64,000 nt of DNA from Saururus chinensis (Eukaryota > Streptophyta > Magnoliopsida > Piperales > Saururaceae): positions 12,981,659 through 13,045,658 of the forward strand of contig CP141148.1 of NCBI GenBank assembly GCA_035235625.1, read 5' to 3'. How positions within the stretch are numbered: the stretch's first letter is position 1; each line of letters starts with the position of its first letter. Below are positions 34,500-47,485 of this stretch, piece by piece. The notes beneath the pieces were generated by a model. That model did not search any database. It had not been told where the DNA came from and saw only the letters and a program-made list of their open reading frames with translations. Position numbers and translations under genes: made by a program.

Positions 34500-36955
34500 A
34501 GAAATACATAAAAATGAAACATAAATACATCAAGACTATTTAACAACATCAGCATCTCCTCCATCCTTTCCGGCATCACCATCATCACTTGCATCCTCCC
34601 CCCTAAATAGTTTCATCATTTGAGGAATCGAAATAGAAGATTGGCAACGAACTTACTCCTCAAGCTGACCAAAGCACTAGTAGATAGAGTGTTAGAGTTG
34701 TCAGTGTAGTGCCATGCTCTCATCATATGTCTTGTATCTCGGGATATCTGTGTTAAGAATTAGAATGTCTCCCTGGGCCAATCTCACCTCATCCAGATCT
34801 GTATCTTCCATTAGCTCATCCTTCATTATTTGATCCTTGTCGTGAGAATGAATTCAATGAACCACAGTCTCATCAATCAAAGTAGGCTCTGCCCTCAAAA
34901 TCCAAACATGATGGGATAGAAAGATTCTAGCTAAAATGTAAGGAAACACTAGCATCTCATACATGTGATCATGAAGAAACATAATAAGCCGACAAAAAAT
35001 GATAGAGGGTAAATCTAAATGCACATTGATCTCTAAGATATGTAGAGAATCTACTCTCCTTTTGTGCACTCCATATGTTGTACTATGTTACCACATGCAG
35101 GAAGTGAAATGTAGAAGTTGTGTTGCAAACTTGGATGGATATGTTGAGCAAGCAACCATGTTCTACGCCTGTAAGCCTCCTAGTGATAAGACTATCCATT
35201 GGCATCATAAACCTTCAAACATCATACACCAAATCCCTCCTCTCGAAACATCAATCACTGATGTTATGACATTGGGGCTGACAAACAGTCCCCACTAACC
35301 ACTCCAAAAAGGGTCAACTCTCCCTCACTCCTGATTGAGGAGTACCACTATCAAATCGGGCAGGGGTGGATAGATAGTGGAGTGGTCAAAATAGACTCAA
35401 GATACAAATCCAACGTGTCAGGCTCTTAGTAACATAATCGCATCAGAATAACCTAATGACTACTAACCACTCAAATCTAATGGATATGCCCTTTAGCTAA
35501 GTGGAGGATGACGTGTAAGCTTCTCTCGGGCTTTGGTATTCTTATCTCTAGCCATCTAGGATGGGAACAAAGGAAATCCTAAAGCTAAAGCTAAGACTAA
35601 GCATGAAATCATGCAAATAAATATCCAAGCAATTTCTAAAAATACACAATTGGAGAGACTTAGATCTAGCAATTTCAAACTATCTTATCATTCAACATCA
35701 TTGAAAATGGCTTAAGATTCTACTTAAAATTAAAAGGGGTTTGGGCTCATACCTTTACCATTGAGAAATCAAGCAATCGATAATGAAATCTCATGCAAAA
35801 TCACCCAAATCTTGCAAGAAAACTATCCATCACCCCACCTATGTTTTTTTGAGTGTGTGGAGGTGAATAGGAGTTACATGAGGCTTCATCTATTTTAAAA
35901 TCTTTGTTCAAGTACAAACTGTGAGGCCAACGATCAATACGCAACGGTGTGATAGATCACTTTTGAACATTTTCAAAATGTTTTTCAAAAAATTCCAAAA
36001 CATTCTAGTAAATTCCAATGTTAGAAAACAATCATTTCCCATTGAAAAAACCTCGTTTGGATTTCTATAACTCAAAATAACATTCAAATAAGAAAAAAAA
36101 CAATGTTAAGCTCCTTGATTAAATTTTAATAATTGAAAAATTAAACCAAGCACATCCATAGACTCATGATCATTGAGACCTCTTCCTAGATTAGTCTGCT
36201 GCATTGGTTAGTGAATTTCAATTATTTTTTCTTGATTTTAATATTTTAACTCTCTTTTATCAATCCATAGACTCATGATCATTGAGACCTCTTCCAAGAT
36301 TAGTCCACTGCATTGGTTTGTAAATTTCAATTATTTTTTCTTGATTTTAATATTATAACTCTCTTTTATCAAGTATTTTTTCTTGAAAATAAGAGAGTTA
36401 CAATATAAAGCAAAAGAAAATAAAAAAGATCTTCACTCTCCTTGGTGCATTCATTTCTTAATTAAAGTATTTTGATCACACATTGAAGGTGATTTTAGCT
36501 TATTTGACCATTAACAATTTTCAATCAAAGAGCTAACCATTCAAAAACAATAATAAGAATCTATGAAATGAAAATCAACAACTCATTTTTTGTGTGTTTT
36601 TTAACATTTTCCATTTTTGTTTATTTTAATTGAAAACCTATGAATATAAAACAACCATGAAAAACAAAGTAAATGAAAGCAAAAAAAATGTATATGTCCA
36701 AGAGATAGAAAGAATTAACTCATTGACAATAGACACATCACTTCTAAGAGGTGAAAATTTTCACCTTAGCCTTGCCTAGACAACCAATCCTAAGGCAGTT
36801 TAAGAGTTTCTTGCTGAGTTTTCCCATTTGATCCTTCAATGCTTGAAGATCAATCTTTCTAATCACACTTTTTGAGAGTTTAATATCAATTTAATTAACC
36901 TAGTAGATCACTATATTGTTCTTAGAACCAATACTGTGATAAGTAAGAATTAAGA
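34500..36955 (-). mobile_element. Minus-strand LTR-retrotransposon body (fossil), with a plant retroelement-associated domain
   Basis: The minus strand at about 34560-35300 encodes a protein-like stretch including RLIMFLHDHMYEMLVFPYIL and ARIFLSHHVW. It resembles the domain often labelled putative plant transposon protein (Transposase_32-like), which occurs in plant LTR elements. Leader-like sequence runs from about 36955 to 36360 and lies directly downstream, on the minus strand, of LTR J. The body is broken. The assignment to one element with J is inferred from order and orientation. Confidence 0.4.
36154..36371 (-). repeat. Tandem duplication, period 109 bp, two copies
   Basis: ATCCATAGACTCATGATCAT at 36154 recurs at 36263. 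The following AATTTCAATTATTTTTTCTT blocks match almost exactly. Confidence 0.9.
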
Positions 36956-38114
36956 GTTCTAGACTCTTTGTGCATAATGTTCAATAAAATTTCCCTCTCA
37001 AAATATCAATCAAACAACCATTAATCAATCCACACATGAGCACAACAGTTTACGTGGAAATCCTCAACTGGGGTAAAAAATTACGACAATTCCAAATAAA
37101 CCAAATCAATGAACTAGAAACCAAGACCTTACATTGAGAAAAGTAAACCACTAATTTTTTTTAGACTCTAACAAAAGTTCCTCTTGTTTAGATTATTATT
37201 ATTGGCCTTCAAGTCATATCCTCAAGCACTTAAAATTTTCTCTTCCTTGCCTTGTCTCTCTCTCCTTCTAGTTTTCAACAAGCACATCTTGTTGTCTTGA
37301 CTTTAGCATTGCAATTCAATCTTCTATTGAAAACATGTTGCGAATTTTCTTTGAATACTTTGTGTGTAAGCTCCTTTAGTTGTGTATTGTCTTCTTTAAT
37401 TCAACATAGATATTCAATTCAAAGCTTAAGCAAATTCTCTTTCGGAAAACAATAAGCAAAGGTGTAAACCCTTTTTTTCTTTTCTCCTCTAGGCTTTCAA
37501 CTCTTAATTTTTTTGATTTCATAATCCATATATAGCTTATTAAGTTGGTTTAAGACTTATACTTAAAAAATGAATGAAATTAAAACTTGAAGATCTTAAT
37601 TTGGGTAACTAGTCCTAAAAATACTCAATCATTCTAAACATCGATCGATCAGTCACTACTTTTGATGTCCACATTACTTCAAGCGATCGATTGATTACGA
37701 TAGTGATTGATTGATAACTCTCGATTTTTTTTTGCACAAGGATGAATTAATGAGTGACTGATCATTTTTTCTTTCATTGTCTGCAGCGATTGATAGTTCT
37801 GTTGATGAATTTACCTTTTTGCCTTTTTACCCTAAATCATTTTGAAACATCTAAAATTACTTCTGAAACTTTTTCAAGTAATTTTTAATGCTAACGTGAT
37901 CTTAATAAGCTTCAAAACCTTCCAGTCTTCCACCTTAATCCATACAAACACATCTAAAACTATTTCTCAAGTCTATCAATTCGAAATTTGACTTGATCAC
38001 AACAACCTAGCTCAAATAAAATTCTAAGACTCATTATATATGCATAATTTTTAGACATAATTTTGACAAAGAAATCAGCTAATAAACTAGACATATGACT
38101 CATATGTTCTTACA
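36956..38114 (-). mobile_element. Copia-type LTR J (fossil), minus strand
   Basis: Read on the minus strand it starts TGTAAGAACATATGAG at 38114, next to a purine-rich tract. It shares ordered blocks with LTR C and with the LTR at 40026: a leader containing ATTTCTTTGYCAAAA, an ATCGATYRAT-rich middle and a serine-codon-like tail. The left border is approximate. It contains the unoccupied target site (38075-38077) equivalent to the CACTA B insertion in LTR C. Confidence 0.6.
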
Positions 38115-40025
38115 ATCTATTCCTTTTGTTATTTCTTGTCAAAACACTAAACAATTGAAAATCAAAATAAAATTACAACTAGTGACATAGTGCATTTAAC
38201 TTTTAAATATTACAAAATAAATTGACACTAGAAAGACTCAATTAATTTAAACTTATTAATTTGGAATTGATCTTGAAAAACATTATAAAAACCTATATTT
38301 ATCTATCACAGATAAGATAAAGTTGATTTGCATAGCACTGTTCAATTAATTATAAAGATAAGCACTTTGATTTTCATTAATAACTTCTCCCCCTTTTTTG
38401 ACATAAATAGACAAAAAGTTAAAGTTAACAAGTAATGAATGTACCAATTAGGAATATTAGTCAAGTACACAATCATCAAGACATAAAACATAAATAATTA
38501 TATATATCACATGTCCATCAACCTTTAACAATGATTCTTCCCCTTAATTTATGATACTCCCAAAAAAGAACATACTTGTATCATATTGTTCCAAGAAAAA
38601 AGTAAACACAAAAATTAAATGTTCAACAAATCAAGTAATCACATTAGAATTTTAGATTAAGAAGAATCATGCTCAATCAACTTTTAGAGATAAAAGATAT
38701 AAGCAATTAAAATTATGCCTAAAAATCCAATTAATTATTACTTTAACTTTGAATACTCCTTTTCACAATTGTGCTTTAAAAACATTGAGAAATAAAATTT
38801 TTATTTTTAAAATATTTTAAAAGAAATCATGATAAATTCTAATGCTAAAAAAAATTGAATTCCATTAAAAACATATTTTTTCTGAAAGACAGAACTCAAA
38901 TTCAAGCACTCAAAATTAGCAAAGTTGAGCTCTTTTTTGACGATTTTTAATTAATTCTCTTTTAAACTAAGTGCATCCAAAAATTATTTCATTAATATCT
39001 TGCCTTAGATCAGTTAACCCCATTAGTATGTGATTGTCGATTTTACTCTCTTCTCTTTGACACATTAATCCTCTCTTATTAGTTTTTGAAGAAAAAATAC
39101 AAATCTTGTCAAATTTTGTCTCTTTTAATCTTGAATTTCTTAAGATTACTCTTAATCAAACTGAGACAAATTTGTTCAAACCCTAGTGAAGATTAAGTTC
39201 ACTTTTTCAACTCTCTTTAACTAGAATCTATATACTTAACTTTCCTAAAAATGGTAATCAATAATAAAAATTCATAATCAACATGCCTATGCCTTTTTAT
39301 GAGTTTTGATGGTTTTCCTCAATTCATTTTTCTAAGGCTTAGCTTTTTTTGAATCGTCTCTACTTGCATCATAATTTTTTTCATCTGTTTTATTCTTTTC
39401 TTTCTTTTTCATTCATTTTTTTATGTCAAGTGGATAGGTACTTCACATTAGCCTTTCCCATCATTTTTACAAGGACAATTTCATTATCTAAAGATATATT
39501 AAAGTACATAAAACTTATAGAAATTTACGTACATTACATAAAATTTCTTTTCTTTGAATTCTAAATAGAAATCTAGCCAAAGACCCTCTAATTTGATCAC
39601 ATAGACTTCACTAAAATTGAAATGCCTAAGTCAACTTATGTTTAAGAATTCTCTCTTGATATTCGTACTTAAAAAAGTAATTTCAGTCTCAACATGATGT
39701 TTGCAAGTTTTGTAACATTAGAGAATTGCAACATCAAACAAAAGAAAATCGAATTGCTCTTAACTCTTTTTGGTGTATCATTTTCTTAGTTGAGGTATAT
39801 TTGACCATTAATCATGTTCTTGTTTAGCTTAAAAAAATTGATCTCAAAATATCTCAAGAGATAAACTTTATCAAAATGAAAAACAAAACCAATTGCAAAA
39901 CAAGCAAGAGCTACCCTAATTTTGTGTGTGTTTTTTATCATATTCTATGTTTTTTTGTGTTTTTTTAATTCAAACCTACAAATTAAAACCATGTAAAAAT
40001 AGAGTAAAAATGAGATAAAAAAAGT
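38115..40025 (-). mobile_element. Internal region of a minus-strand Copia-type fossil
   Basis: On the minus strand a purine-rich AAAAAAGGGGGAGAAG motif lies at about 38390-38405, upstream of LTR J. This is typical of the polypurine region before a 3-prime LTR of SIRE-like elements. The block at 39700-40024 is a diverged copy, in the same orientation, of 36360-36680. Coding content is degraded and not identifiable. The right edge is cut by the plus-strand element starting at 40026. Confidence 0.45.
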
Positions 40026-41422
40026 TGTTAGAACATATGGAGATATGTTTTGTAATTGGCTGAATTTCATTGACTAAAACCATGTCCAATTATTATGTAT
40101 GGCTAAGTTTTTACCATCTGATTAGATTAGTAATTTGATCGAGTCAGATTTAGAATTGATTAACTTGAAAAATAGGAGTTGACAAGTTTTAAAAGTTCAA
40201 GGTTAAAGACTAAATAGAGTATTTTGATTCAGGGTAAATTTAACACACACTCACGTGCACAAAACACTTATTTTGTAATTCAGAAAACCTTAGAAAGTAT
40301 TTTAGTTTGTTTGGACAAAAAATGGTCAAACATTATAAAAGTGTTTGCAAGCGATCGATCTGTTTTGAACATGCCTTGTGGAAAGGATCAATCGGCCAAT
40401 GAATGATCTTGATATTTTTTAATATTGATTATATGGTTTTGAACATGCCTTGTGGAAAGGATTGATTAGATAACGAATGCTCTTGAGATTTTTTAACCGA
40501 GATCAGTATTGATCGAATGGTTCATTAATGGATTCATCAATTTGAATTTCGTCCATTAGAGTAACCTGAGCCATAGATTGCTTTGTGTGAAAGGATCCAT
40601 CATTTAAGATTATGTAATTGAACCGTTGTTGGAACGATCAATTGCCCTAATGAATAATTGACTAATACGTGAAATAGCTATCTAGTTAAGGAATCTAGAA
40701 TAGAAACCCTAGTCATTTTCAAAAACTATATAATGGCTAGGTTTAGATGAAATAAAGGGATGAAAAGCAATTTTTGAGAGAAAAAATTTGTGAGCTTTCC
40801 TTGTATAGATTTTCCCTTAATCACCATTGATTTGAGTGCATGTGTGTGAAACACTCCTCTTCAATACATACAATGATCATGAAACAAAGCTTTCTCACCA
40901 CTATTAATTTGCACTCACATCAATTAATAGTGGTGAGAAAGCTTTGTTTCATGATCATTGTATGTATTGAAGAGGAGTGTTTCACACACATTGTGCTACA
41001 CAAAGAGTTTCGAAAGGAGTTCTTCGCAAGGGGAGTTGAAGAAGCCCAACATCAACAATAAAAAAAAAGTTTTGATTGAGCACTTTGAAAAGGCGAAGAA
41101 AAAATTGAAGGGAGAAAGTTTCAAGGTTCAAGGGAGAAACTTGAAGACCAACAATTGAACAAAGAAAGGGGTTTCTTGTGTAGGGTAGAGGTTGCTAGTT
41201 TGGTTTTGTAAAATCTTGGTTCTATTTCATTGATTTTAGACTTGTGTTGGTTACCATGGGTTTTTCCCATTTTAGTTTCCACATTAAATATTTTGTGTGA
41301 TGGTACATGCATGATGTCGTGATTGATTGATAATAATTTAATTTTGTTTTCACCATAGATTTTGCTTTTTTAAGGTCATATCTTGTAGCCTTTATTTTTC
41401 TAAGATAATTGGACTAGAGGTA
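40026..41422 (+). mobile_element. Copia-type 5-prime LTR (SIRE-like fossil), plus strand
   Basis: It begins TGTTAGAACATATGG and ends near GGACTAGAGGTA, about 1.4 kb. Ordered similarity to LTRs C and J includes the start, an ATCGATC-rich middle, the TGTGCTACACAAAGAGTTTCG block and the GGTCATATCTTGTAGCC block near the end. It is followed by a gag-like region in the same orientation. It contains the 70-bp inverted duplication at 40840-40991, which roughly accounts for its extra length relative to C. Confidence 0.6.
40840..40991. repeat. Perfect 70-bp inverted repeat with a 12-bp loop
   Basis: The left arm 40840-40909 and right arm 40922-40991 are exact reverse complements at every position I compared. 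The loop is TGCACTCACATC. Each arm contains ACACTCCTCTTCAATACATA or its complement. Such perfection amid decayed retrotransposon sequence points to a recent inverted duplication or an assembly artefact. Confidence 0.95.
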
Positions 41423-43415
41423 CTATATTGATCCACTAATTAGTAGATGGATATTAAACTCTCGAGTGGCAGATAAGGATATTGTATTTTTGTACTTGCT
41501 ACCATATTTGCATCCTATATTTATTGAAATCGTTCTAGAATTTCTTCATAGTGTTAGACTTCCTTTTGTTAGAAAATTTCTCTCTTTTCTTGTGATAGTT
41601 TGGTTGATCTTTCTCTTGCTTGTGTTATAATGTCTAACTCAAATACTAGCATGGCTAAGCATGGTGATTTAGGCAATCCCATGAACCAACCTCCATTATT
41701 GGATGGCAAAAAAATTTTCTATTATAAAAACTGGATGAGGACATTTATTCAAGCTTTAAATGGTAATGCATGGAAAGTTGTTATTGAGGATTGAAGACCG
41801 CCAAAGAAAAAGGATAAGGATAGGAATCAAATTCTTAAAAAGGAGTGTGTTTGGGAGGAGAATGAGCCTAAAATGAGCAAAGCCTTGTGTGCATTGCTTA
41901 ATGCGATGGGGAAAAGTCAGCATAGGCTGATTTCTAATTGTACATCCACCAAGGTTGCTTAAGATAAACTTATTAAGTACAATGAGGGAACCAAAGCTGT
42001 AAAATTCCGTAGGCTTCATATGATCACACTAGAATTTAAAAACATAATGATGGGAGAAGATGAAACTATTTATGAGTATTATGCAAATTTTTTGACATAG
42101 TGACTACTTTTGATAACCTAGGTGAACTGATAGCTAACCACTTAGTTGTAAGAAAAATCCTTAGGTCCTTATCTTCTAAGCTCAAAGTTAAGGTGGTTGT
42201 TATCAATGTCAGAAAAATTTGAGACCTTAGATATAGAGGAACTAAGTGGAACTTAAGAACTTTCGAAATGTAAGAAAAATCTAACGATCACAAGAGGGAA
42301 GTGTTAGAGAATAGTAAGGGGAAATATAATTCTCTAAGAGTTTCTAAAAGATGTCCAAGTGAAATAAAGCCATAAAAACCCTTGAAAAAGTTTATTTTAC
42401 TGAAGATGAAAGTGAAAATGAACAGTTAGTCATGCTGACTAAATAGTTTAGGAAATTTGTGACAGTAAAAATTTTAAGGGTGAGAGTAAAGGACAATATT
42501 ATAGGAAAGGAAAACAAGGAAAGAAGAGAGAGGAAAAGGCTAACAAATCCGATAAGAAGAACATGTAGTGCTTTGTATGTGGGAAATTAAGAAATTTTGT
42601 AGTCAATTGCCCTAATCAGCAGAGTGAGTATTCTTCTGATAAAAAGCCTAGGAAGTACAATGGTCAAGACAAAAAGAAAAAAGGGAAGGTTTTTCAAACT
42701 ACAATTTTTTATGATAGCTCATTTGAGGAAGATGAATTGTGCAACTGATTGCATTCCATACAAATGTGAAAGAAGTTGGTTTATCTAAAGGGTATTTTGA
42801 GAAACTCTATGCATTTGAACTCAGATACTTCTTCTCACAAAGGATCAAATAATGAGCAAATGAACCGTATTCAACAAGTCATGCTCTTAACTAGGAAGAC
42901 AAGAACGCTTGAGATAGAATTAAAAAAGAAAGATGAAAAACTTGAAATTGCCTCTCAAGAGTCAAACAAGTTCCATGAGTTGAACAAGAAGTTAGTGAGG
43001 TGATTGGCCTCAAGATGATCTTAAGAAAGATGAAGAGAGATCTAGTGCTCTAAATAGAGAACTTATATTTTCTAAAGAGAAACTAGAAGGTTTCACGAGT
43101 AGGACAAAAATAATCAAGACTATGATTAACATTAGTCAAAGGGATAAGAAGGGTTTAGAGTGTAAGCATTTAATGCACACATCAATTGCTAAACCTATTA
43201 CCTTTGTGAAAGCTAAGAAGACTAAGGTAGTGCCCAGCCCGCGAAAGCCAAGTGGAAGGAAAGTATTTAAATTGAATACTAATAAGTCAAAATTTGTGAT
43301 ATTTGCCATAAAGATACCCACACTAGGTTTGACTTCCCTAATAATCATCCTCACAAGCCAAACCCTAAGAGAAAGGTGAAGAAAGCTCCTACTTATAGGT
43401 TTGAAGAAAAATAAT
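41423..43415 (+). mobile_element. Copia (SIRE-like) gag region (fossil), pol absent
   Basis: Downstream of the LTR, the sequence encodes a Copia gag start with PPLLDGKKIFYYKNWM and RTFIQALNGNAWK, matching the PPLLDG...W..RM...I pattern of plant Copia gag. Further on it has a zinc knuckle beginning CFVCGKLRNF (about 42570) and a lysine-rich, coiled-coil-like tail. The region carries several breaks, and similarity stops near 43415 before any pol domain. It is a truncated, non-functional remnant. Confidence 0.65.
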
Positions 43416-44000
43416 ATACACATCCAAAATTATACAATGCAAAAGAAAAGAAAGAGGATGAAAGATGAATGAAGGACCTGAATGGAGATTTCTCGGCATG
43501 AGCTGATTCGCTCATGAGTGAAAGAATAGAGTACCATGCTCACCATTCGCTCTATCTCAACCACCTTCCCCCAATTGCAGAGTATTCTTTAAATAATGGC
43601 TTCAGCAGTAGTATTTTGGTAGGAGATGGTGACTGTTGGAAACTTGGGGTTGCTTATGTAATTATATTTATGTTCATAAACATTGGGGTGGCGAATGTCG
43701 GGAAACCAAGGTGCAATGTTAATGACAAGTATTTTTTTTGTTTTTGAAGGGGTTAGTAAGGTCATTTTCCCACACATGGTAAACCGCACATGTGTGCAAG
43801 TCGACTTTGGCAACTATAGCACAGTTTTGGCATTCAATGAGAGTACATGTCTATTTTCGTAAAATGTTCCCTATGTATATATTGATGCTACCTTTTAAAA
43901 GACCAAACAATAACACCACTATTGGCAAAGAAGTATTTTATATACTCCCTATTGCCAGTGAGTCTGAGCCTAGTGCAAGAACACATAGGAGCCGTTGATA
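43416..44000. other. Intergenic, nothing recognised
   Basis: Short open frames on both strands show no domains. The sequence GGAGCCGTTGATATTTAAAATC near 43990 resembles one arm of the foldback MITE family at 364-443, but no partner arm was found. Confidence 0.35.
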
Positions 44001-44160
44001 TTTAAAATCAACAGTGCAACACATGGTAGCATAGCATCTGCATCTTTGATTTTCTAGAGCATAATAAATACTTTCCCGTCGGAGATGTGTAATTTTAGTT
44101 TTTTCTCTTTGCTTTTAATGGAATCGAGGCTGCACCTCATCAAACCGACCCAAAAAAAAC
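44000..44160 (+). mobile_element. Possible LINE 3-prime tail
   Basis: TTTTTCTCTTTGCTTTTAAT followed by GGAATCGAGGCTGC and a short A-tract (CCCAAAAAAAAC) resembles the 3-prime ends of plant LINEs. No coding part is adjacent. Confidence 0.3.
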
Positions 44161-45310
44161 AGCAAAGACTTGGGTCTTCCATTGTGGTTCCTGTTGAACC
44201 GACTGGTAAATCTTTGGTGCTCTTCCACACAACTTCAGAGTTTGCTGAAGGCTAAATGTCGGAATTCTTGTTAATATGAGTTTGTCATTTTCATGGTCAG
44301 TAATATTAAAGCATTTTATGATAGTAAACGTGTATATTAGAAAATCTAACCCATGCTTAATTATTTTTGATATCTCAAGCTTTGAAGTCTAGAAGAGACA
44401 GGCCCGTGACATATTGCGTGCAACATGTGAACAGATGCTCCACAGAGATGCGACTGCTAAATAGCCAGGGACGAAACGATGAGCAATGGTATTTAAGTGG
44501 ACACGCTCACCTAATAGCGAAAGCTTGATTAGGCATTTATAGAAGTCTAGCAATATGAACAAAGAATGTATTATTGAAGGTAAGTCGGGGCCTGATTTCT
44601 TCTAGGTTAAAGAAAGTTTACTTGTTCATTTACGTTAAATAATACATATATAATCCTGTGATTGCTCCCTTTCTCCCTATCATGTCAATATGCCATCCAT
44701 ATTTCAAATCATAATCTGATTCTTCAAAAACTCTCAAGTTACAACGACATTGTTTCGAAGAAGCTAGAACAATTCATTAACGAATTACCATATGTCAAAA
44801 TAGATCGTTATAACGTGCAAGTAATCTAATTAGCTTGGTCTCCCCAAAGAAAAGGGCAGGAGGAGTAATTTTTCTGCAGTATTCCTGTTGTGGTGAAGCA
44901 AGGTAAAGTTTCTTTTTCAAAAACATCTTTCTGATTTGATCAATATACTTCTGTCCTCAGCCAGGCTGAAACATCATTTCTTGTTACATCCAAAAATATG
45001 TCTCTGTCCATTGTCAGATGATGCATAAACTAGTGGCCTCATTAATTAAACAAATGAATATAAGATAATTTTTGCTCCTGAATTAAAGGGAGATGTAGGA
45101 AGATAATTCTTACCTCCAAAGATATAAATGCAGAGGTTAAAATGGACAGTCTGGGTAGGTTAGGTGGGGGCCTTGTGTTAGGTTGCCATCTTTTTTATCC
45201 CCACTTGAAGAGAAAGATATTTGATGAACTATGACAGCAGTCATTTTCTTTCTTTCTCCCTCTTATTTGTAAAGTCCAGCTTATGTGAGTTTAAAAAAAA
45301 ATAGTGATAT
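44161..45310. other. Intergenic, nothing recognised
   Basis: AT-rich sequence. Several T- and C-rich stretches near 45180-45270 have no clear element structure. Confidence 0.4.
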
Positions 45311-45430
45311 ACAACCAACTAATCTCTCCAATAAGGTTTTAGTTGGATAAAATATGTGGGCTTTATAAAAAGCTCACCTAGGCCTACATATTCTATCCAA
45401 CTAAAATTTAATTGAGAGGTTTTGTCGGAC
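45311..45430. mobile_element. Foldback MITE (about 120 bp, arms about 47 bp)
   Basis: The left arm contains TTTAGTTGGATAAAATATGT and the right arm its near-complement ACATATTCTATCCAACTAAA. The pairing extends outward through CTCTCCAATAAGG versus TTTAATTGAGAG to CCAAC versus GTCGG. The loop is TTTATAAAAAGCTCACCTAG-like. The superfamily is unknown. Confidence 0.65.
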
Positions 45431-45929
45431 AGATTTGTTGGGTTATTATTATTTTATTTTATTAACAATTTTAATACATTGTTTTGCTCCTATATTTTAG
45501 CAAGCATATTCATTAAAGGGAGCATGCTGGTGGTTTTTCATTTCCAGTCTAGCAACTACCACACGTCCATAACTCAGGTTTAATATACATCATGAAAATG
45601 AATACTTCAAACAATTCTGTTAAAAACTGTTTATTTCCATTCTCTTAATCCTTAGGCATAGCTAATTTGATGTACGAAAATAATAAAAAGTAAAACTATA
45701 ATCAAGGAAACGTTAAGTCTATATCTTTCACCGATTTTTAACAACGATATGTCACACAATTATCACACGAGTAAATAAGATAAGTGGTGACATGTCCTCT
45801 TAGGGATGCAAGATCACTTTCTTTTTCTTTTTTGCCAATAGGATGCATGGTCACTTGCACACAATCGTATCTTCATATGGAGAGAGAAATAATCGTATCT
45901 TTAGGAATGAATTGACTCATAAGAGATTT

Positions 45930-47485
45930 TTTTTTAAGAAACATGAAAGTCAAGTTTTTTTCATCAAGTATAAGGGGGAGAGAAATCTCTTTTATTAAAT
46001 CAAGCGAGAAACAAAGTCATAAAACAAGAAAATGAAAATTACATACACAATCTTTTAGCAATGAAAGGAAATTCACCAACATTCTTAGAAAGATGACGAT
46101 TGTTAATGACATATATTCTAATTTGACTTTCACACTTAATATAAAGAGATCAATCGCTTATGAATTCTTTCATTTTTGAAGATGTAGTTATTCTTCTCTA
46201 TCCAAGGAAAATAGACAATGTAATTCATAAATAACTTTAGAAGCAATCCCAGATCAAGAATGGAATGACTGAGGAAATTAATATGTTGAAGGGATTGTAG
46301 AGCTAGTACAAGAAATATCCACTCTAAAAAACCTCAATATAAAATTCATAATCTACTTAGAGTAGCCACATGCCAAGAATATGTATTGAACCGTTTCAAT
46401 ATCCACCTTACAAAGGATACATGTGTTGAGAATATAAATGCTTAGGGTTTGAATTTTATCCAAAGCAAGAAGATGCTAATGTAACATCATCCAACTAATA
46501 AAGGGGTGACGACGTATATGATGTTTACACCAAACAAGAGTGGTCCATTTCAATTTGAGAACATGTTTAGAAAGAAGCTTGTATGCAGATTTTGTTGAAA
46601 ATTTACCCCTTGGATTTGGCTTCCATACAATAACACCAACGTCATGAGAAAGAGTAAAAGTATGATTTCCTATGACTTGAAGAAGATGGTCAACTCTGAA
46701 GTTTATGTGAGGAGACTACCTCCAATGCCCATCAAGTTGATAATTTTCCAATTGCTTCAACAAACACTAACCATAATTATGAAGGAGGGTGAAATTTGCA
46801 ACCCAATGATCCAACCAAAAGAAGGCACACATATCAACATTTATCTTGTATGAAATATAGTCAATCAGGATACTTCTAAGAGAAATTATATTTTTCCAAA
46901 AATAAGAGGCATAAGAAGGAACATCCCAATGTCATATAGAGGAACCTTGAAGATAATATTCATACATCAATTTAACCCAAAGAGAATCCTTATTTGACAA
47001 GAGCCTCCATAAATGTTCAGCTAAGCTAATAATACAACAATCCTTTACCGAGTGTATGCCCAAACCCCATTTCAATTTAGGCTAGCAAACATGCTTCTAC
47101 CTAATAGGATAAATTTTTTTCCTATCATTAGCATTACTCTAAAGGAATTTAGACGTAAGAGGCACAAGATTCTTAATTATACTAAAAGATAACATAAAAT
47201 GAGCAGGCCAATAGGTATGCATGCTAAACAGAACTGATTTAAAGAGTTCTAACCTTCTAGCATAAGAGAGTAAGTTCTTCATCCAACCCACTAAAGCTGA
47301 ATGAAAGCAATCAAGTAAATGTGCACACATAGAGGCTTGGAGTCTTCCAAAAAAGAAAGGGAGTCCCAAGTATCGGATTGGTAGATACCTGTCTCTGAAG
47401 CCAAAAATATGAAGAAATAAGTTCTTATGGCTGCAACATGCTAAAAAGAAAATATTGATTTTAGAATCGTTAGCCATAAGACTGC
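45930..47485 (-). mobile_element. LINE (L1-type) 3-prime half: RT C-terminus and zinc-binding RT-associated domain
   Basis: On the minus strand, the stretch at 47480-47140 encodes the block after the RT core: LPIRYLGLPF, then LLSYARRLELFKSVLFSMHT. Further along are LGVHSVKDCC, an LWVK motif, and FSTKSAYKLLSKHVLKLKWT (about 46550-46610), which matches the zf-RVT domain. Stops interrupt the frame. The T-rich stretch near 45930 may mark the poly(A) tail. The 5-prime portion of ORF2 (endonuclease and RT N-terminus) is missing: the frame ends where LTR G starts. The piece at 52020-53420 is the likely 5-prime part of the same element. Confidence 0.75.
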
